Below, one piece after another: positions 45,756-58,500 of a DNA stretch of 64,000 bases. The stretch is from Chamaecyparis obtusa. Taxonomy: Eukaryota; Streptophyta; Pinopsida; Cupressales; Cupressaceae. The stretch lies in NCBI GenBank assembly GCA_027943335.1, contig BSBK01006424.1, positions 746,001-810,000 of the forward strand, written 5' to 3'. Position numbers and translations under genes: made by a program. The notes beneath the pieces are model-generated. The model made no database searches, was not told the origin of the DNA, and was given only the letters and a program-made list of their open reading frames with translations. Within the stretch, counting starts at the first letter, position 1. Every line of letters starts with the position of its first letter.

Positions 45756-47010
45756 CTTGGCCAAGTGGCCAAACTAGGGTGCATTTTGTGGAACCACAAC
45801 AAAAACCATCAGAACCGGTTCAATCCGTCATTAAAATGTTTAAAACCAAGTCATCCTCGATCCTATGTCATCAATTTGGTCAATGATTTATTAATTTTTC
45901 CTCTAGAGATAGATAACCCATGCTTTATCCCTATCCTTTTAATTATTTAATCATGTCATTTGTCCTCTTTTACTAACTTCTCAATTAATTAATATTATAT
46001 TAATTAATTGGCCCCCTTTCCTTTAATTAATGGATTTTGTAATTCCTAAATTCTTAATTTGCATTTTTGAGGGAATAATGAATTTTCAAATTGTGAAATT
46101 ATGACTCTTACACATTCCCCCAAATTGTGCTTCATTTCCTATTATTTAGCCTCCACCTTTCCCCTAACATTTTCCTCTTTTTGTGCTTCACCTCTTACAT
46201 CTTCCCTTTCATTTTCCCCTAATTGTGTTTGCATATTGATATGCAAATTTTCTTACACATTGTCATAATCTGTCATTTTATGACACATTTTTCAATTTAA
46301 ACCTTTTAATTATGACAATCTACTAATTTGTGCACCAATTTGTCATAATTATGACATATTCCCAAGTTGCACACTAACTTGCCTTTTCTTGCATTTTTGC
46401 TCTCAACCCTATAAATTGAGCCTCATTTGCACAAATTTGGCTAACCACATTCCTAGTATTCTCTTTTCATCATATTTATTTCAATCATTTTGTGCATTTT
46501 ATACCATTATCATAGAGCTACATAACCAACTTCAATGGAGAAGAAAGGAGGACATGGGAATTACACTTGAAGGGAGTTTTATTATTTTTTAATTCCTTTA
46601 TATTTCAAGTGGTTTTCATGATAGGATTAGATAGGTTTTCATGTCTTTGAGGTTTTTTGGTTTCCTTGATATGCTAATCATTCCTTTTTTTGTTCTTACA
46701 GTAATAGCTCAAAATTCATTGTGCATTTCTAATTTAACCTCCTCATTTTCTTCTACCGATATGTCAGGCTTTTGAGCCTTTTTTTCTTCACACCTTTTAT
46801 GGTATTCATCTAATTTCAATTTCCATAATAATTGTTGGAAGGTAGTGGTCTTGACAAAATCTTCATCTTCAAGGAAGCAACACATTATTTCTTTCTCATA
46901 TCTCCGTGGACCTTTGCTTGTACCTTCAGAGAAGTAAAATCAAGGAGAGGGGCACTAGGTGCAACTGGCATACTAACCTACAAATCAACTTTAGGAACAC
47001 AGATGAAATT
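45756..47010. other. No firm gene; promoter-like word and decayed tail of frame F
   Basis: AT- and CT-rich DNA, with several TGTCATAATTATGACA-like words at 46,260-46,350 and a TATA-like CCTATAAATTGAGCC near 46,409 on the plus strand. On the minus strand, weak continuation of frame F (VSMPVAPSAPLLDFTSLKVQ) can be read to about 46,830. Confidence 0.4.
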
Positions 47011-48554
47011 TTATTCTTCAAAATCACTGAATTGACTAGGTACATCGTCAAAAACAATTGGCTCATGTTTTCCACCTTTTCCCTTGGATTTTGGAGACAA
47101 TGGTAGTGGGGAAGAAGACAGAGAATCCTTTCTGCTAGATTTTTCTGTAGGCTCTAAAATGTGAATGCCCTTTAATTTCTTGGGGTCATATGGATGACAT
47201 ATTCTTTTGTATGTCATTATTTTATTTCCCTTCCTCTTTTTCTTTTCCTCATCACTATTACTGCTAATAGGTTCACCCCCAACCCTTTTTAATGTTTTAG
47301 GATGTAAAGGAGGACACTCAAAAGGCCTCTCTTATAGTTTTGTTTCTCCTGGAGGTGGAACTGTAGGTTCCACATGCAGAAGCACAATAATTGACCCTAA
47401 TGGTGTACCACCTAATCTCAATCTATTTAAATTTTTCCTTAAGGTAGTAACACAATCTTTGAAGTAATTGAGAACAGTATTCATTTTTTCATTAAGGGGA
47501 AATGGTACATAGGGGATCATATGTGGGTTCCACCTTCTTTACCTCATCCCGCAATTTCTTATATGAGAACCATTTATTCTTGTTCTCCTCTTTATGTTCC
47601 TCATCATAAATATTTCTGATACAATCTTCAAGGTAATTAAATTCATGAAACATTGCTGACATCTTTATTCTTTCTCTAAAAAAATTAAAGAAGTTTTTTG
47701 GGTCACTATGTCTAGGGACACTGACCCCCATACTATAAGGTTGCAAAACCTTCTAGAAATGAACCCAACCTCCTTTAAAAACAACAAAGAATGGAAAAAC
47801 TATAACATTAGGGAAGACAGTCCCTCTTCCCCTTCCTTTCAATTATTTCTCTTGTATCCAAGAAATCTATCTCAAAATTTCAGCAAATCCTAATCTCAAA
47901 TTTACACAATAAGAAATAACAAAATGCCTACCACCAAATCCATATACTCTTATTATAGTTCTAATATTATTAGGAATAATGTCTCCCAAATTATGATCAA
48001 TGTCAAGCTCTAGGACTCTGTCTTTAGGTCTCAAAAATTCAAGAAACTATTTTGGTAGCCTAGGTGGCTTCAACATTAACCTCAATCTAAGCTTTGATGA
48101 AAAACAATCGTCAAAAATCACATAACTAGTAGCTTCTTTGTCCTTTGAAAAAAATGTACTTCATATCTATATCAGTAAAGGTTCACCCTCCATTTCTCTT
48201 TTTAGGGCCTTAAATTGTGGAAAGTAATCAACATTGATATCTAGAAACATGTACATCAACAAGAAGTACCAATAGAAATGATTCACTCCCCCCTTCTTCA
48301 AACTAACCAATGCTTCATGAATTTCTTCCACAACATATGACACATAATAAAAAAAATTATGAAACTTAGATGTTTTATTTGGATGGTCATGTACATATAA
48401 TTAATGGGCACTATAGAACCAATGTTCCTCCTTAAAAATTGACACAAGGAGTAGAAAGTAGCCCTCACATGCGGAGCAAAAGACTCAATTGGAAAAGGCT
48501 CCTTAGTACTTGGCCCAACATAAGAAATGGTGGTACCAAAATTTGTAATGTGAG
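47011..48554 (-). pseudogene. Frame F, 3' part, long unspliced reading frame of unknown family
   Basis: Minus strand, continuing from 61310 on the other side of the copia dimer. It reads ITNFGTTISYVGPSTKEPFP, IESFAPHVRATFYSLCQFLR, a frame change near 48,395, then KKGGVNHFYWYFLLMYMFLD, LRPKDRVLELDIDHNLGDII, VSVPRHSDPKNFFNFFRERI, NKWFSYKKLRDEVKKVEPTY and a Lys/Ser/Pro-rich basic end to TAA at 47011. Stops are again mostly TAG. No intron is needed to read through. I do not recognise the protein. Its size, lack of introns and repeat setting suggest a transposon-borne frame, perhaps analogous to the ORF2 of C and E, but I could not align them. Confidence 0.55.
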
Positions 48555-49755
48555 TGTTAGGAATGAATGCTAGATGTTGGTAGTCATTTTGTAGCAGTTG
48601 TTGTTGCATTCATGACTATGATTGTCATTCATGTCAACACAGTGATCTTCTGGAGACTAGCAGAGAACCAGACAGTGTTTTGATTAGCGCACGTGGGATA
48701 TTGTAGTTGGAGCTATGCGATGTTGATGTTATACTCTTTGATATGTTATTTTTCTATGGTTAAGAGCATAGACATTAATTCATTGATTCATGAAAGTTAT
48801 GAGTATTTTGGTAAAAGCATTATTCAAGTAGTGTTCCTAAGTAGTGGTTTGTGGAAATCGGATGATATCTCCTAATCGGGATGGAATCTAGTTTTTCATA
48901 GTTAAAGGGAATTTTGAGACACATTGATGATGATTTGGTTCACAACAAAAACTTTGAGGTCGCATGAGTGAAGAGTTATTGCATCTGGAAGCTGACAATT
49001 TTGTGTAATTTTGATGAAGCATATGGAAACTTTTATTTTGTAATTGTGTGCTGACACATTTGTAATTATTTGAGTGTGGTATAAAGGAAGGAATGTTTTT
49101 CCTTATTGTATGCAGTGTCAATATGAAAAAAGTGTGAGCATGGTTTTGGTTGCATGTGAATAAAAGCATGAAGTGAAGAAATGAGCCTAAGAGGTTGTGA
49201 AAGCGATATTGTGAAGGAAGACATGCGAAGTACAAAGATCTGGAATTGAGATATGATGTAGCAGTGAGTGCGGTTTGGCACAGTAAGAAGGTAACATATT
49301 TCATATTATTTTTCTGAATAATATTAAGGTTATTTGGACAGTGAGTTCAGTGATCTTACCCTGAAGCTGTTTGGGCAGTGGGTCCTTCTGTCTTCCATAA
49401 CTCTTAACAGGGTTAGAATCTTTTAACAGGGATTCAAAATCTCCTAACAGGGATTTATATGTACTGAATGTATTTCATAAGACTCCTAATAGAGTCCATC
49501 CTTTCACAAGGAATATTCATATTAGTGCATCTTTTGTGGGCATCATTCCCAGCGGGGTTTACTCTTTGATCAAGAGGCTCCCTAGTCAACATATCTCATG
49601 TTATTGTGTCATTGTGTATGAATATCTTTGTATGGTTAGTAATTGCATTGCTCACATGGTTAAATGTTGTTGAAGATGTTAAAAGTTATAATTATCTGAT
49701 AACTGATTCACCCCCCCCCCCTCTCAGTTATCTTGGTGGACTTTACTTTCTAACA
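48555..49755 (+). repeat. LTR 1 of the dimer
   Basis: 1201 bp, TGTTAG...CTAACA. TATA box GTATAAAGG at 49079-49087. TTAACAGGGT-type words at 49,408-49,505, a CCCAGCGGGGTTT box near 49,549 and CACCCCCCCCCCTCTCAGT near 49,710-49,729 before the end. Confidence 0.96.
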
Positions 49756-49756
49756 A

Positions 49757-49769
49757 TTGGTATCAGATT
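49757..49769 (+). other. PBS of copy A, mutated
   Basis: TTGGTATCAGATT instead of TTGGTATCAGAGC. The last two bases no longer match initiator tRNA-Met, while copy B keeps the full site. Confidence 0.85.
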
Positions 49770-49811
49770 GGCAGGTCCTTGAAAGGAAAGTTTAACAGCT
49801 TAAGGAGATCC

Positions 49812-52800
49812 ATGGCGAATTTCAGGAAAGAAAACCCTAAGTTTGATGGAGTAAATTTTGACAGTTGGAAAGAAAATATGAAGACACATCTATTTTGTTT
49901 AGGACCAGACTATTGGTTGATTACAAAGAATAATAGGATTATAATTGAAGAAGACAATCTTGAAACAAGTACTAAAGATGAGGTAGATCTATTCATGTGT
50001 AACATACTTGCAAGAGAAGGACTCTTGACAACACTTTCAGAGAATGAATACAGTCAGGTAAAATTCTTTAAGAAATCCAATGAAATTTGGAAAGATTTAC
50101 ACTCTACTTTTGAAGGTGATGAACATGCAAAAAGAGCTAGATTATATAATTGGATATGTGCATTTGAAGATATTAGAATGATGGAAGATGAATCCGTTAG
50201 AAGCTATATTGGTAGAATGTCAGAAATTGTTGTAGGAATAAAATCTTGTGGAGGATCAAAGATAGAGAATGAAGTGATATGGAAAATTTTGAGGACATTG
50301 ACTCCTGTATTTAAGCAGACAACAAAAATGATTGAACAAGTTATACCTTGTACTACAAACTTTACAAGAGAGACTCTTCTTGGAAGATTGAAAGTAGCAG
50401 AGATGAACCTGAGGTTATCAAGAGACTTACCTAGAATGGAGATAGCATTTAGTGCTCTTAGTATTCACCCTACTTTGTCAAGAAGTACCAGTGTGAGTGG
50501 AGATTATGCCAGTGGTAGCAGATCTAGAAATGAAGAAGATAAGAAGATTGAAGAAGGTATTGCCTTGCTTGTGAAAAGAGAACCAAACGGTAAGAAAATT
50601 TTTAAATGTTGGACTTGTCAAGAATATGGTCATTTTGCATCTAAATGTCCTAAGAGAGTTAAGAAGTACATAAATAATTTGAAGCCTAGAAGATCTAAGG
50701 AATGTTATTATGCTAATGATGAAGATCTTGAAGCTAGTATAGAAAGAACTTTGAGTGAAAGTGATACTGAGAATAATGATGAAATATGATTTGTAGCAAT
50801 TAAAGAAGAAAATTCTGAATCTGATGTTAAAGAAGAAAAAGCATTAGTTTCCCAAGTTGAAAAGAAAGCTGATTGGATTATAGATAGTGGTTGTTCACAT
50901 CATATGACTAGAGATATGAAGAAGTTCATAAAGTTTAACAATTATGATGGAGGAGTTGTTAGAGTTGGTAACAATGCACCTTGTTTGATTAAAGGTATAG
51001 GATCTATTACTCTTGATGGAAAGACTAATACTGATGATGTTTACTTGGTTGATGGATTGAAACATAATCTTTTGAGTGTTGGATAGTTAGTGGATAAGGG
51101 ATATCAAGTTTGGTTTACTAAGAAAACTTGTGTGATAAAGGATAAAGATGGAAATCTAATTGGAACTGGATCTAGAACCAGAGGTAATGTATTTTAGTTG
51201 AATCTTACTAAGATGACATGCTTGATTACTAAAATTGATGATAGTTGGTTATGCCATAGAAGGTTTTGTCATATAAACTTTGATAACATTGTGAAAGTGA
51301 GTACTACACTTGCAGTAAGGGATTTTCCTAAAATTATGAAACCTAATAACATGATTTGTAAAGAATGTGTGATGGCTCAGTAGAAGAGAAGTTCATTTCT
51401 TAGTAAGAAGTTCACATCGGCAGAGAAGTTGGAGATTGTTCATACAGACTTGAGTTGTCCTAGCAGGACTAGAGGATTCTATGGAGAAAGGTATTTTATG
51501 ATTCTTGTTGATGATTATACAAGAATGATGTGGATTGCATTTCTGAAAGAAAAATATGAAGCATTTGATAAGTTTAAGATCATTAAGAATAAAGTTGAGA
51601 ATGAATTTGGAATGAAGATTAAATGTTTGAGATCTGATAGAGGTGGAGAATTTACTTCTAGAGAGTTTAACACATTTTGTGAAGAGAATAGTATTAAGAG
51701 ATAGTTTTCAGCCCATAGAACACCTGAACAAAATGGTATTGCAGAAAGAAGAAACAGGTCAGTAACTGAAGTAGCAAGAGCTATGTTATTTGAGAATGAC
51801 CTTGTGAAGACATTTTGGAGAGAAGTAGTGAATACATCAATATATACAATGAACATAGTACAAATCAGAATAGATATAGATAAGACACCTTATGAATTAT
51901 GGTTTGGACATGCACCCTCAGTTAAGTATTTTAGAATTTTTGGATTTAAATGTTATATAAAGAGAGATGATGATATTGGAAAGTTTGACCCTAGAAGTGA
52001 TGAAGGTATTTTTCTTGGATATTCTGTGAAGAGAAAAGCATATAAATGTTACAATAAGAGAACTAAAACTATTGTTGAGAGCGCAAATGTTAAAGTTGAT
52101 GAGAAGTTTAAAATTCAAGAAAGAATGCTTGATTATGAATCTGATGAAGAAGCTAATCCTCAGCCTAACATTGAAACTACTAAATTATTCTATGAGACTG
52201 ACAGTGAATTGTTGAATGAGAATCATACTACAGAAGAAGCCAGAGAAGAAACCAGAGAAGAATCTATAGTTGAAGCAAGATCTGTGACTATGACACCGAA
52301 CAGGTATCTATCTAGACATCATCCTATTGAACAAGTTATTGGAAGTTTGGATAGAGGAGTTAAGACTAGAAATAAGGTTAATTTATGTTTGATTTCTCAA
52401 ATTGAACCTAAATCTACTAATGAAGCTTGTGAAGATGAACATTGGATTAATGCTATGAAAGAAGAACTAGATCAAATTGAAAAGAACAAGACATGGGAAT
52501 TGGTTCCTAGACCTAAAGACAAGAATGTGATTGGAACTAAATGGGTATTCAGAAACAAGATGAATGAACAAGGAGAAGTAGTAAGAAACAAAGCAAGACT
52601 AGTATGTAAGGGATACTCGCAGCAAGAAGGAATTGACTATGAAGAAACCTTTGCACCAATAGCAAGACTTGAAGCAGTAAGAATGTTTTTGGCTTATGCA
52701 GCTTTTAAGAAATTCAAAGTGTATCAGATGGATGTGAAGTCTGCATTTATGAATGGTGAATTGGAAGAAGAAGTCTACATTGAGCAGCCTGAAGGTTTTC

Positions 52801-53939
52801 CTTTGACTCAAGAAGGAGATATGGTATGTAAACTGAAGAAAGCATTATATGGACTAAAGCAAGCACCTAGAACTTGGTATGCTAGATTGGATAAGTATTT
52901 GTCAAAATTGGGATTTACTAAAGGAATAGTAGATAGTAATCTATACACAAAAGAAATTGAAAATGGAATGTTAGTTATAGTTATTTTTGTTGATGACATT
53001 ATCTTTGGAGGATAAGATGAAGCTAGTGACAAATTTGTTGATGAAATGAAGACTAAATTTGAAATGAGCATGATTGGTGAGATCAAATACTTTTTGGGAT
53101 TACAGATAACATAGAACAATGATGGTATCTTTATTAGCCAGACAAAGTACTTGAATAATTTGCTGAAAAGATTTGGAATGGAAAATTGTAAACCAGTTGG
53201 AACACGTATGGTTACAAGACACAAACTATCAAGCAAAGATGAAACACCAGCAGTTGAGCAGAAGAAATATACATCCATGATTGGAGGATTGTAGTACTTA
53301 ACACACACTAGACAAGATATACAACATTCAGTTGGCATGGTAGCAAGATTTCAAGCTGAACCTAGAGAGTCACATTATGCAGCAGTAAAGAGGATATTTA
53401 GATATTTAAGAGGTACAATGGACTATGGATTGTGGTATGAAAAATCTGATGATTTCACCCTTTGTGCATATATAGATGCTAATTGGGGAGGTAGTGTAGA
53501 TGATAAGAAAAGCACCAGTGGTGGAGCCTTTTTTCTTGGAGGAAGATTAGTTTCCTAGTTGAGCAAGAAGTAGAATTGTATCTCATAGAGTAAAACAGAA
53601 GCAAAATATGTAGCAGCAGCAAAGAATTGTAACTAGATAATTTGGATGAAGGAGATGCTGAAGGATATTGGAATTATGTTTGTTGAGCATGTTGTCATAC
53701 ATTGTGACAACATCAGCACAGTTAGTTTGTCTAAGAATCTTGTATTACATTCTAAGACTAAGCATATAGAGATCAAGTATCATGTTGTAAGAGAGAAAGT
53801 TGCTAAGAAAGAAGTCAGACTGGAGTACATAAGCAAAAAGGAACAGATAGAAGACATGTTTACAAAGCCTTTGCCTAAGGATACATTTGTGTATCTAAGA
53901 GGTATGCTTGGGGTTATGCCCCAGCCTACTTTTGAGTAA
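49812..53939 (+). pseudogene. Copia copy A gag-pol polyprotein
   Basis: A single frame without frameshift, from ATG 49812 to TAA 53937. Gag: NPKFDGVNFDSWKENMKTHL, knuckle CWTCQEYGHFASKC. Protease: DWIIDSGCSHHMT near 50,873. Integrase: HRRFCHIN...[74 protein letters not shown] and intact FVDDIIFGG. RNase H: DANWGGSVDDKKSTSGGAFF and HCDNISTVSLSKN. Twelve in-frame stops (50787, 51084, 51195, 51381, 51702, 53013, 53112, 53292, 53556, 53571, 53586, 53634), ten of them TAG. About 1,375 codons, normal for copia. It would supply particle, integration and reverse transcription functions but is dead. Stops at 53292, 53571 and 53586 are shared with copy B. Confidence 0.96.
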
Positions 53940-54130
53940 TGATGTAGTTGGTTGCATCCGTCCAGTGGTATATGAGCCCTATCTTTTTCTGGATTAGATT
54001 TTGGTACTTCCTCTATGGGAGAGTATGTGTATCTGAGCTGAGTCATGAGGACTCTTGTGAATGTATTTTCTGAAATAGTGTCTTTGGACATTGAGTTGTT
54101 GACATAGTGATGAAATTTCTATCATTGATG

Positions 54131-54329
54131 TCAATGGGGGAGAAGTTTACATGAAAAACCCTATGTACCATCTATTGGAGATAACTTAATAGGATAACGA
54201 AGCAAGATTTGATTGATGAAGAAGATTTGAAGAACTTTTAGAGTATCAGTGCAGCAGTGCAACAATATTGGAATTTTGGAACATTGGATGTTTTTCATCT
54301 ATGTTTCTATCAATTCCAATGGGTTAGAT
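54131..54329 (+). promoter_or_regulatory. Polypurine tracts of copy A
   Basis: TCAATGGGGGAGAA at 54131-54144 is intact. The tract next to LTR 2 reads CCAATGGGTTAGAT (54316-54329), with two G positions changed relative to CCAATGGGGGAGAT in copy B. A third, weaker TATGGGAGAGTAT lies near 54,014. Confidence 0.8.
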
Positions 54330-55520
54330 TGTTAGGAATGAATGCTAGATGTTGGTAGTCATTCTACAGCAATTTTTGTTGCATTCATGACTATGATTGT
54401 CATTGATGTCAACATAGTGATCTTCTGGAGACTAGCAGACAATGTTTTGATTAGCGCACATGGGATATTGTAGTTGGACCTATGTGATGTTGATGTTATA
54501 ATCTTTGATATGTTATTGTTCTATGGTTAAGAGCATAGATAGTAATTCATTGATTCATGAAAGTTATGAGTATTTTGGTAAAAGCAATATTCAGGCAGTG
54601 TTCCTAAGTAGTGGTTTGTGGAAATCGGATGATATCTACTAATCAGGATGGAATCTAGTTTTGTGTAGTTAATGGGAAGTTTGAGACACATTGATGATGA
54701 TGTGGTTCATAGTGAAAACTTTGAGGTCACATGAGTGAAGAGTTATTGCATCTGGAAGCTGACAGTTTTGTGTAATTTTGATGAAGCATATGGAAACTTT
54801 TATTTTGTAATTGTGTGCCAACTCATTTGTAATTATTTGAGTGTGGTAGAAAGGAAGGAATGTTTTTCCTTATTGTATGTAGTGGTAATATGAAAGAAGT
54901 GTGAGCATGGTTTTGGCTACATGCGAATGTAAGCATGAAGTGAAGAAAAGAGCCTAAGAGGTTGTGAAAGCGATATTGTGAAGGAAGACATGTGAAGTAG
55001 AAAGATCTAGAATTGAGATCTGATGTAGCAGTGAGTGTGGTTTGGCATAGTAAGAAGGTAAAATATTTCATATTATTCTGCTGAATAATATTAAGGTTAT
55101 TTAGACAGTGAGTTCAGTGATCTTACCCTGAAGCTGTTTGGGCAGTGGGTCCTTCTGTCTTCCATAACTCTTAACAGGGTTAGAATCTTTTAACAGGGAT
55201 TCAAAATATCCTAACAGGGATTTATATGTACTGAATGTATTTCATAAGACTCCTAGCAGAGTCCATCCTTTCACAAGGAATATTCATATTAGTGCATCTT
55301 TTGTGGGCATCATTCCCAGCAGGGTTTACTCTTTGATCAAGAGGTTCCCTAGTCAACATATCTCGTGTTATTGTGTCATTGTGTATGAATATCTTTGCAT
55401 GGTTAGTAATTGCATTGCTCACATGGTTAAATGCTATTGAAGATGTTAAAAGTTATAATTATCTGATAAATGATTCACCCCCCCCCTCTTAGTTATCTTG
55501 GTGGACTTTACTTTCTAACA
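54330..55520 (+). repeat. LTR 2 of the dimer, shared by A and B
   Basis: 1191 bp, TGTTAG...CTAACA. It serves as 3' LTR of A and 5' LTR of B. The TATA box is changed to GTAGAAAGG at 54846-54854. No target duplication flanks it. Confidence 0.96.
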
Positions 55521-55521
55521 A

Positions 55522-55534
55522 TTGGTATCAGAGC
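55522..55534 (+). other. PBS of copy B
   Basis: TTGGTATCAGAGC directly after LTR 2, complementary to the 3' end of initiator tRNA-Met, the usual copia primer. Confidence 0.9.
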
Positions 55535-55576
55535 GGCAGGTCCTTGAAAGGAAAGTTTAATAGCTTAAGGAGATCC

Positions 55577-58500
55577 ATGGAAAATTTTAGGAAAGAAAGC
55601 CCTAAGTTTGATGGAGTAAATTTTGACAGCTGGAAGGAAAAGATGAAGACACATCTATTGTGTTTAGGACTAGGCTATTGGTTGATTACAAAGAATAACA
55701 GGACTATAATTGAAGAAGACAATCTTGAAACAAGTACTAAAGATGAGGTAAATCTATTCATGTGTAACATACTTGCAAGAGAAGCACTCTTGAAAATAAT
55801 TCCAGAGAATGAATACAGTGAAGTAAAATTCTTTAAGAAACCTAATGAAATTTAGAAAGCTTTACACTCTACCTTTAAAGGTGATGAACATGCAAAAAGA
55901 GCTAGATTACATAATTGGATATGTGCATTTGAAGATATTAGAATGATGGAAGATGAATCTACTAGAAGCTATATTGGTAGAATGTCAGAAATTGTTGCAG
56001 GAATAAAATCTTGTGGAGGATCAAAGATAGAGAATGAAGTGATATGGAAAATTTTGAGGACATTGACTCCTGTATTTAAGAAGACAACACAAATGATTGA
56101 ACAAGTTATACCTTGTACTACAAACTTTACAAGAGAGACTCTTCTTGGAAGATTGGAAGCAGCAGAGATGAACCTGAGGTTATCAGGAGACTTACCTAGA
56201 ATGGAGATAGCATTTAGTGCTCTTAGTATTCACCCTACTTTGTCAAGAAGTACTAGTGTGAGTGGAGATTATGCCAATAGCAGTAGATCTAGAAATGAAG
56301 AAGATAAGAAGATTGAAGAAGGTATTGCCTTGCTTGTGAAAAGAGAACCAGATGGTAAGAAATTTTTTAAATGTTTGACTTGTCAAGAATATGGTCATTT
56401 TGCATCTAAATGTCCTAAGAGAGTTAAGAAGTACATAAATAATTTCAAGCCTAGAAGATTTAAGGAATGTTATTATGCTAATGATGAAGATCTTTAAGCT
56501 AGTATAGAAAGAACTTTGAGTGAAAGTGATACTGAGAATAATGATGAAATAGGATTTGTAGCAATTAAAGAAGAAAATTCTGAATCTGATGTTAAAGAAG
56601 AAAAAGCATTAGTTTCCCAAATTGAAAAGAAAGCTAATTGGATTATAGATAGTGGTTGTTCACATCATATGACTGGAGATATGAAGAAGTTCATAAAGTT
56701 TAACAATTATGATGGAGGAGTTGTTAGAGTTGGTAACAATGCACCTTGTTTGATTAAAGGTCTAGGATCTATTACTCTTGATGGAAAGACTAATACTGAT
56801 GATGTTTACTTGGTTGATGGATTGAAACATAATCTTTTGAGTGTTGGACAATTAGTGGATAAGGGATATCAAGTTTGGTTTACTGAGAAAACTTGTGTGA
56901 TGAAGGATAAAGATGGAAATCTAATTGGAACTGGATCTAGAACCAGAGGTAATGTATTTCAATTGAATCCTACTGAGATGACATGCTTGATTACTAAAAT
57001 TGATGACAGTTGGTTATGGCATAGAAGGTTTTGTCATATAAACTTTGATAACATTGTGAAAGTGAGTACTACACTTGCAGTAAGGGATTTGCCTAAAATT
57101 ATGAAACCTACTAACATGATTTGCAAAGAATGTGTGATGGCTCAGCAGAAGAGAAGTTCATTTCCTAGTAAGAAGTTCACATCGGCAAAGAAGTTAGAGA
57201 TTGTTCATACAAACTTGAGTGATCCTACCGAGACTAGAGGATTCCATGGAGAAAGGTATTTTATGATTCTTGTTGATGATTTTACAAGAATGATGTGGAT
57301 TGCATTTCTGAAAGAAAAATCTGAAGCATTTGATAAGTTTAAGATCATTAAGAATAAAGTTGAGAATGAGTCTTGAATGAAGATTAAATGTTTGAGATTT
57401 GATAGAGGTGGAGAATTTACTTCTATAGAGTTTAACACTTTTAGTGAAGTGAATGGTATTAAGAGACAATTTTCAGCCCCTAGAACACCTGAACAAAATG
57501 GTATTGCAGAAAGAAGAAATAGGTCAGTAACTGAAGTAGCAAGAGCTATGTTATTTGAGAATGACTTGGCGAAGACATTTTGGAGAGAAGTAGTGAATAC
57601 AACAGTATATACAATGAAAAGAGTACAAATCAGAACAAATACAGATAAGACACCTTATGAATTATGGTTTGGACATGCACCCTCAGTTAAGTATTTTAGA
57701 ATTTTTGGATTTAAATGTTATATAAAGAGAGATGATGATATTGGAAAGTTTGACCCTAGAAGTGATGAAGTTATTTTTCTTGGATATTCTTTGAAGAGAG
57801 AAGCATATAGATGTTACAATAAGAGAACTAAAACTATTGTTGAGAGCACAAATGTTAAAGTTGATGAGAAGTTTAAAATTCAAGAAAGAATGCTTGATTA
57901 TGAATCTGATGAAGAAGCTAATCCTCAGCCTAACATTGAAACTACTGAATTATTCTATGAGACTGACAGTGAATTGTTGAATGAGAATCATACTATAGAA
58001 GAAACCAAAGAAGAAACCAGAGAAGAATCTAGACAAGAATCTACAGTTGAAGCAATATTTGTGACTATGACACCGAACAGGTATCTCTCTAGACATCATC
58101 CTATTGAACAAGTTATTGGAAGTTTGGACAGAGGAGTTATGACTAGAAATAAGGTACATTTATGTTTGATTTCTCAAATTGAACCTAAATCTACTAATGA
58201 AGCTTGTGAAGATGAAGATTGGATTAATGCTATGAAAGAAGAACTAGATCAAATTGAAAAGAACAAGACATGGGAATTGGTTCCTAGACCTAAAGACAAG
58301 AATGTGATTGGAACTAAATGGGTATTCAGAAACAAGATGAATGAACAAGGAGAAGTAGTAAGAAACAAAGCAAGACTAGTATGTAAGGGATACTTGCAGC
58401 AAGAAGGAATTGACTATGAAGAAACCTTTGCACCAATAGCAAGACTTGAAGCAGTAAGAATGTTTTTGGCTTATGCAGCTTTTAAGAAATTCAAAGTGTA

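Noticed and set aside
48888..49304. Minus-strand 138-codon frame in LTR 1
   Set aside because: Equivalent frames in LTR 2 and LTR 3 are broken at other places; no domain; LTR sequence only.
52599..53338. Minus-strand frames of 70 and 176 codons
   Set aside because: Antisense to the copia copy A RT; the sense strand carries all conserved motifs.
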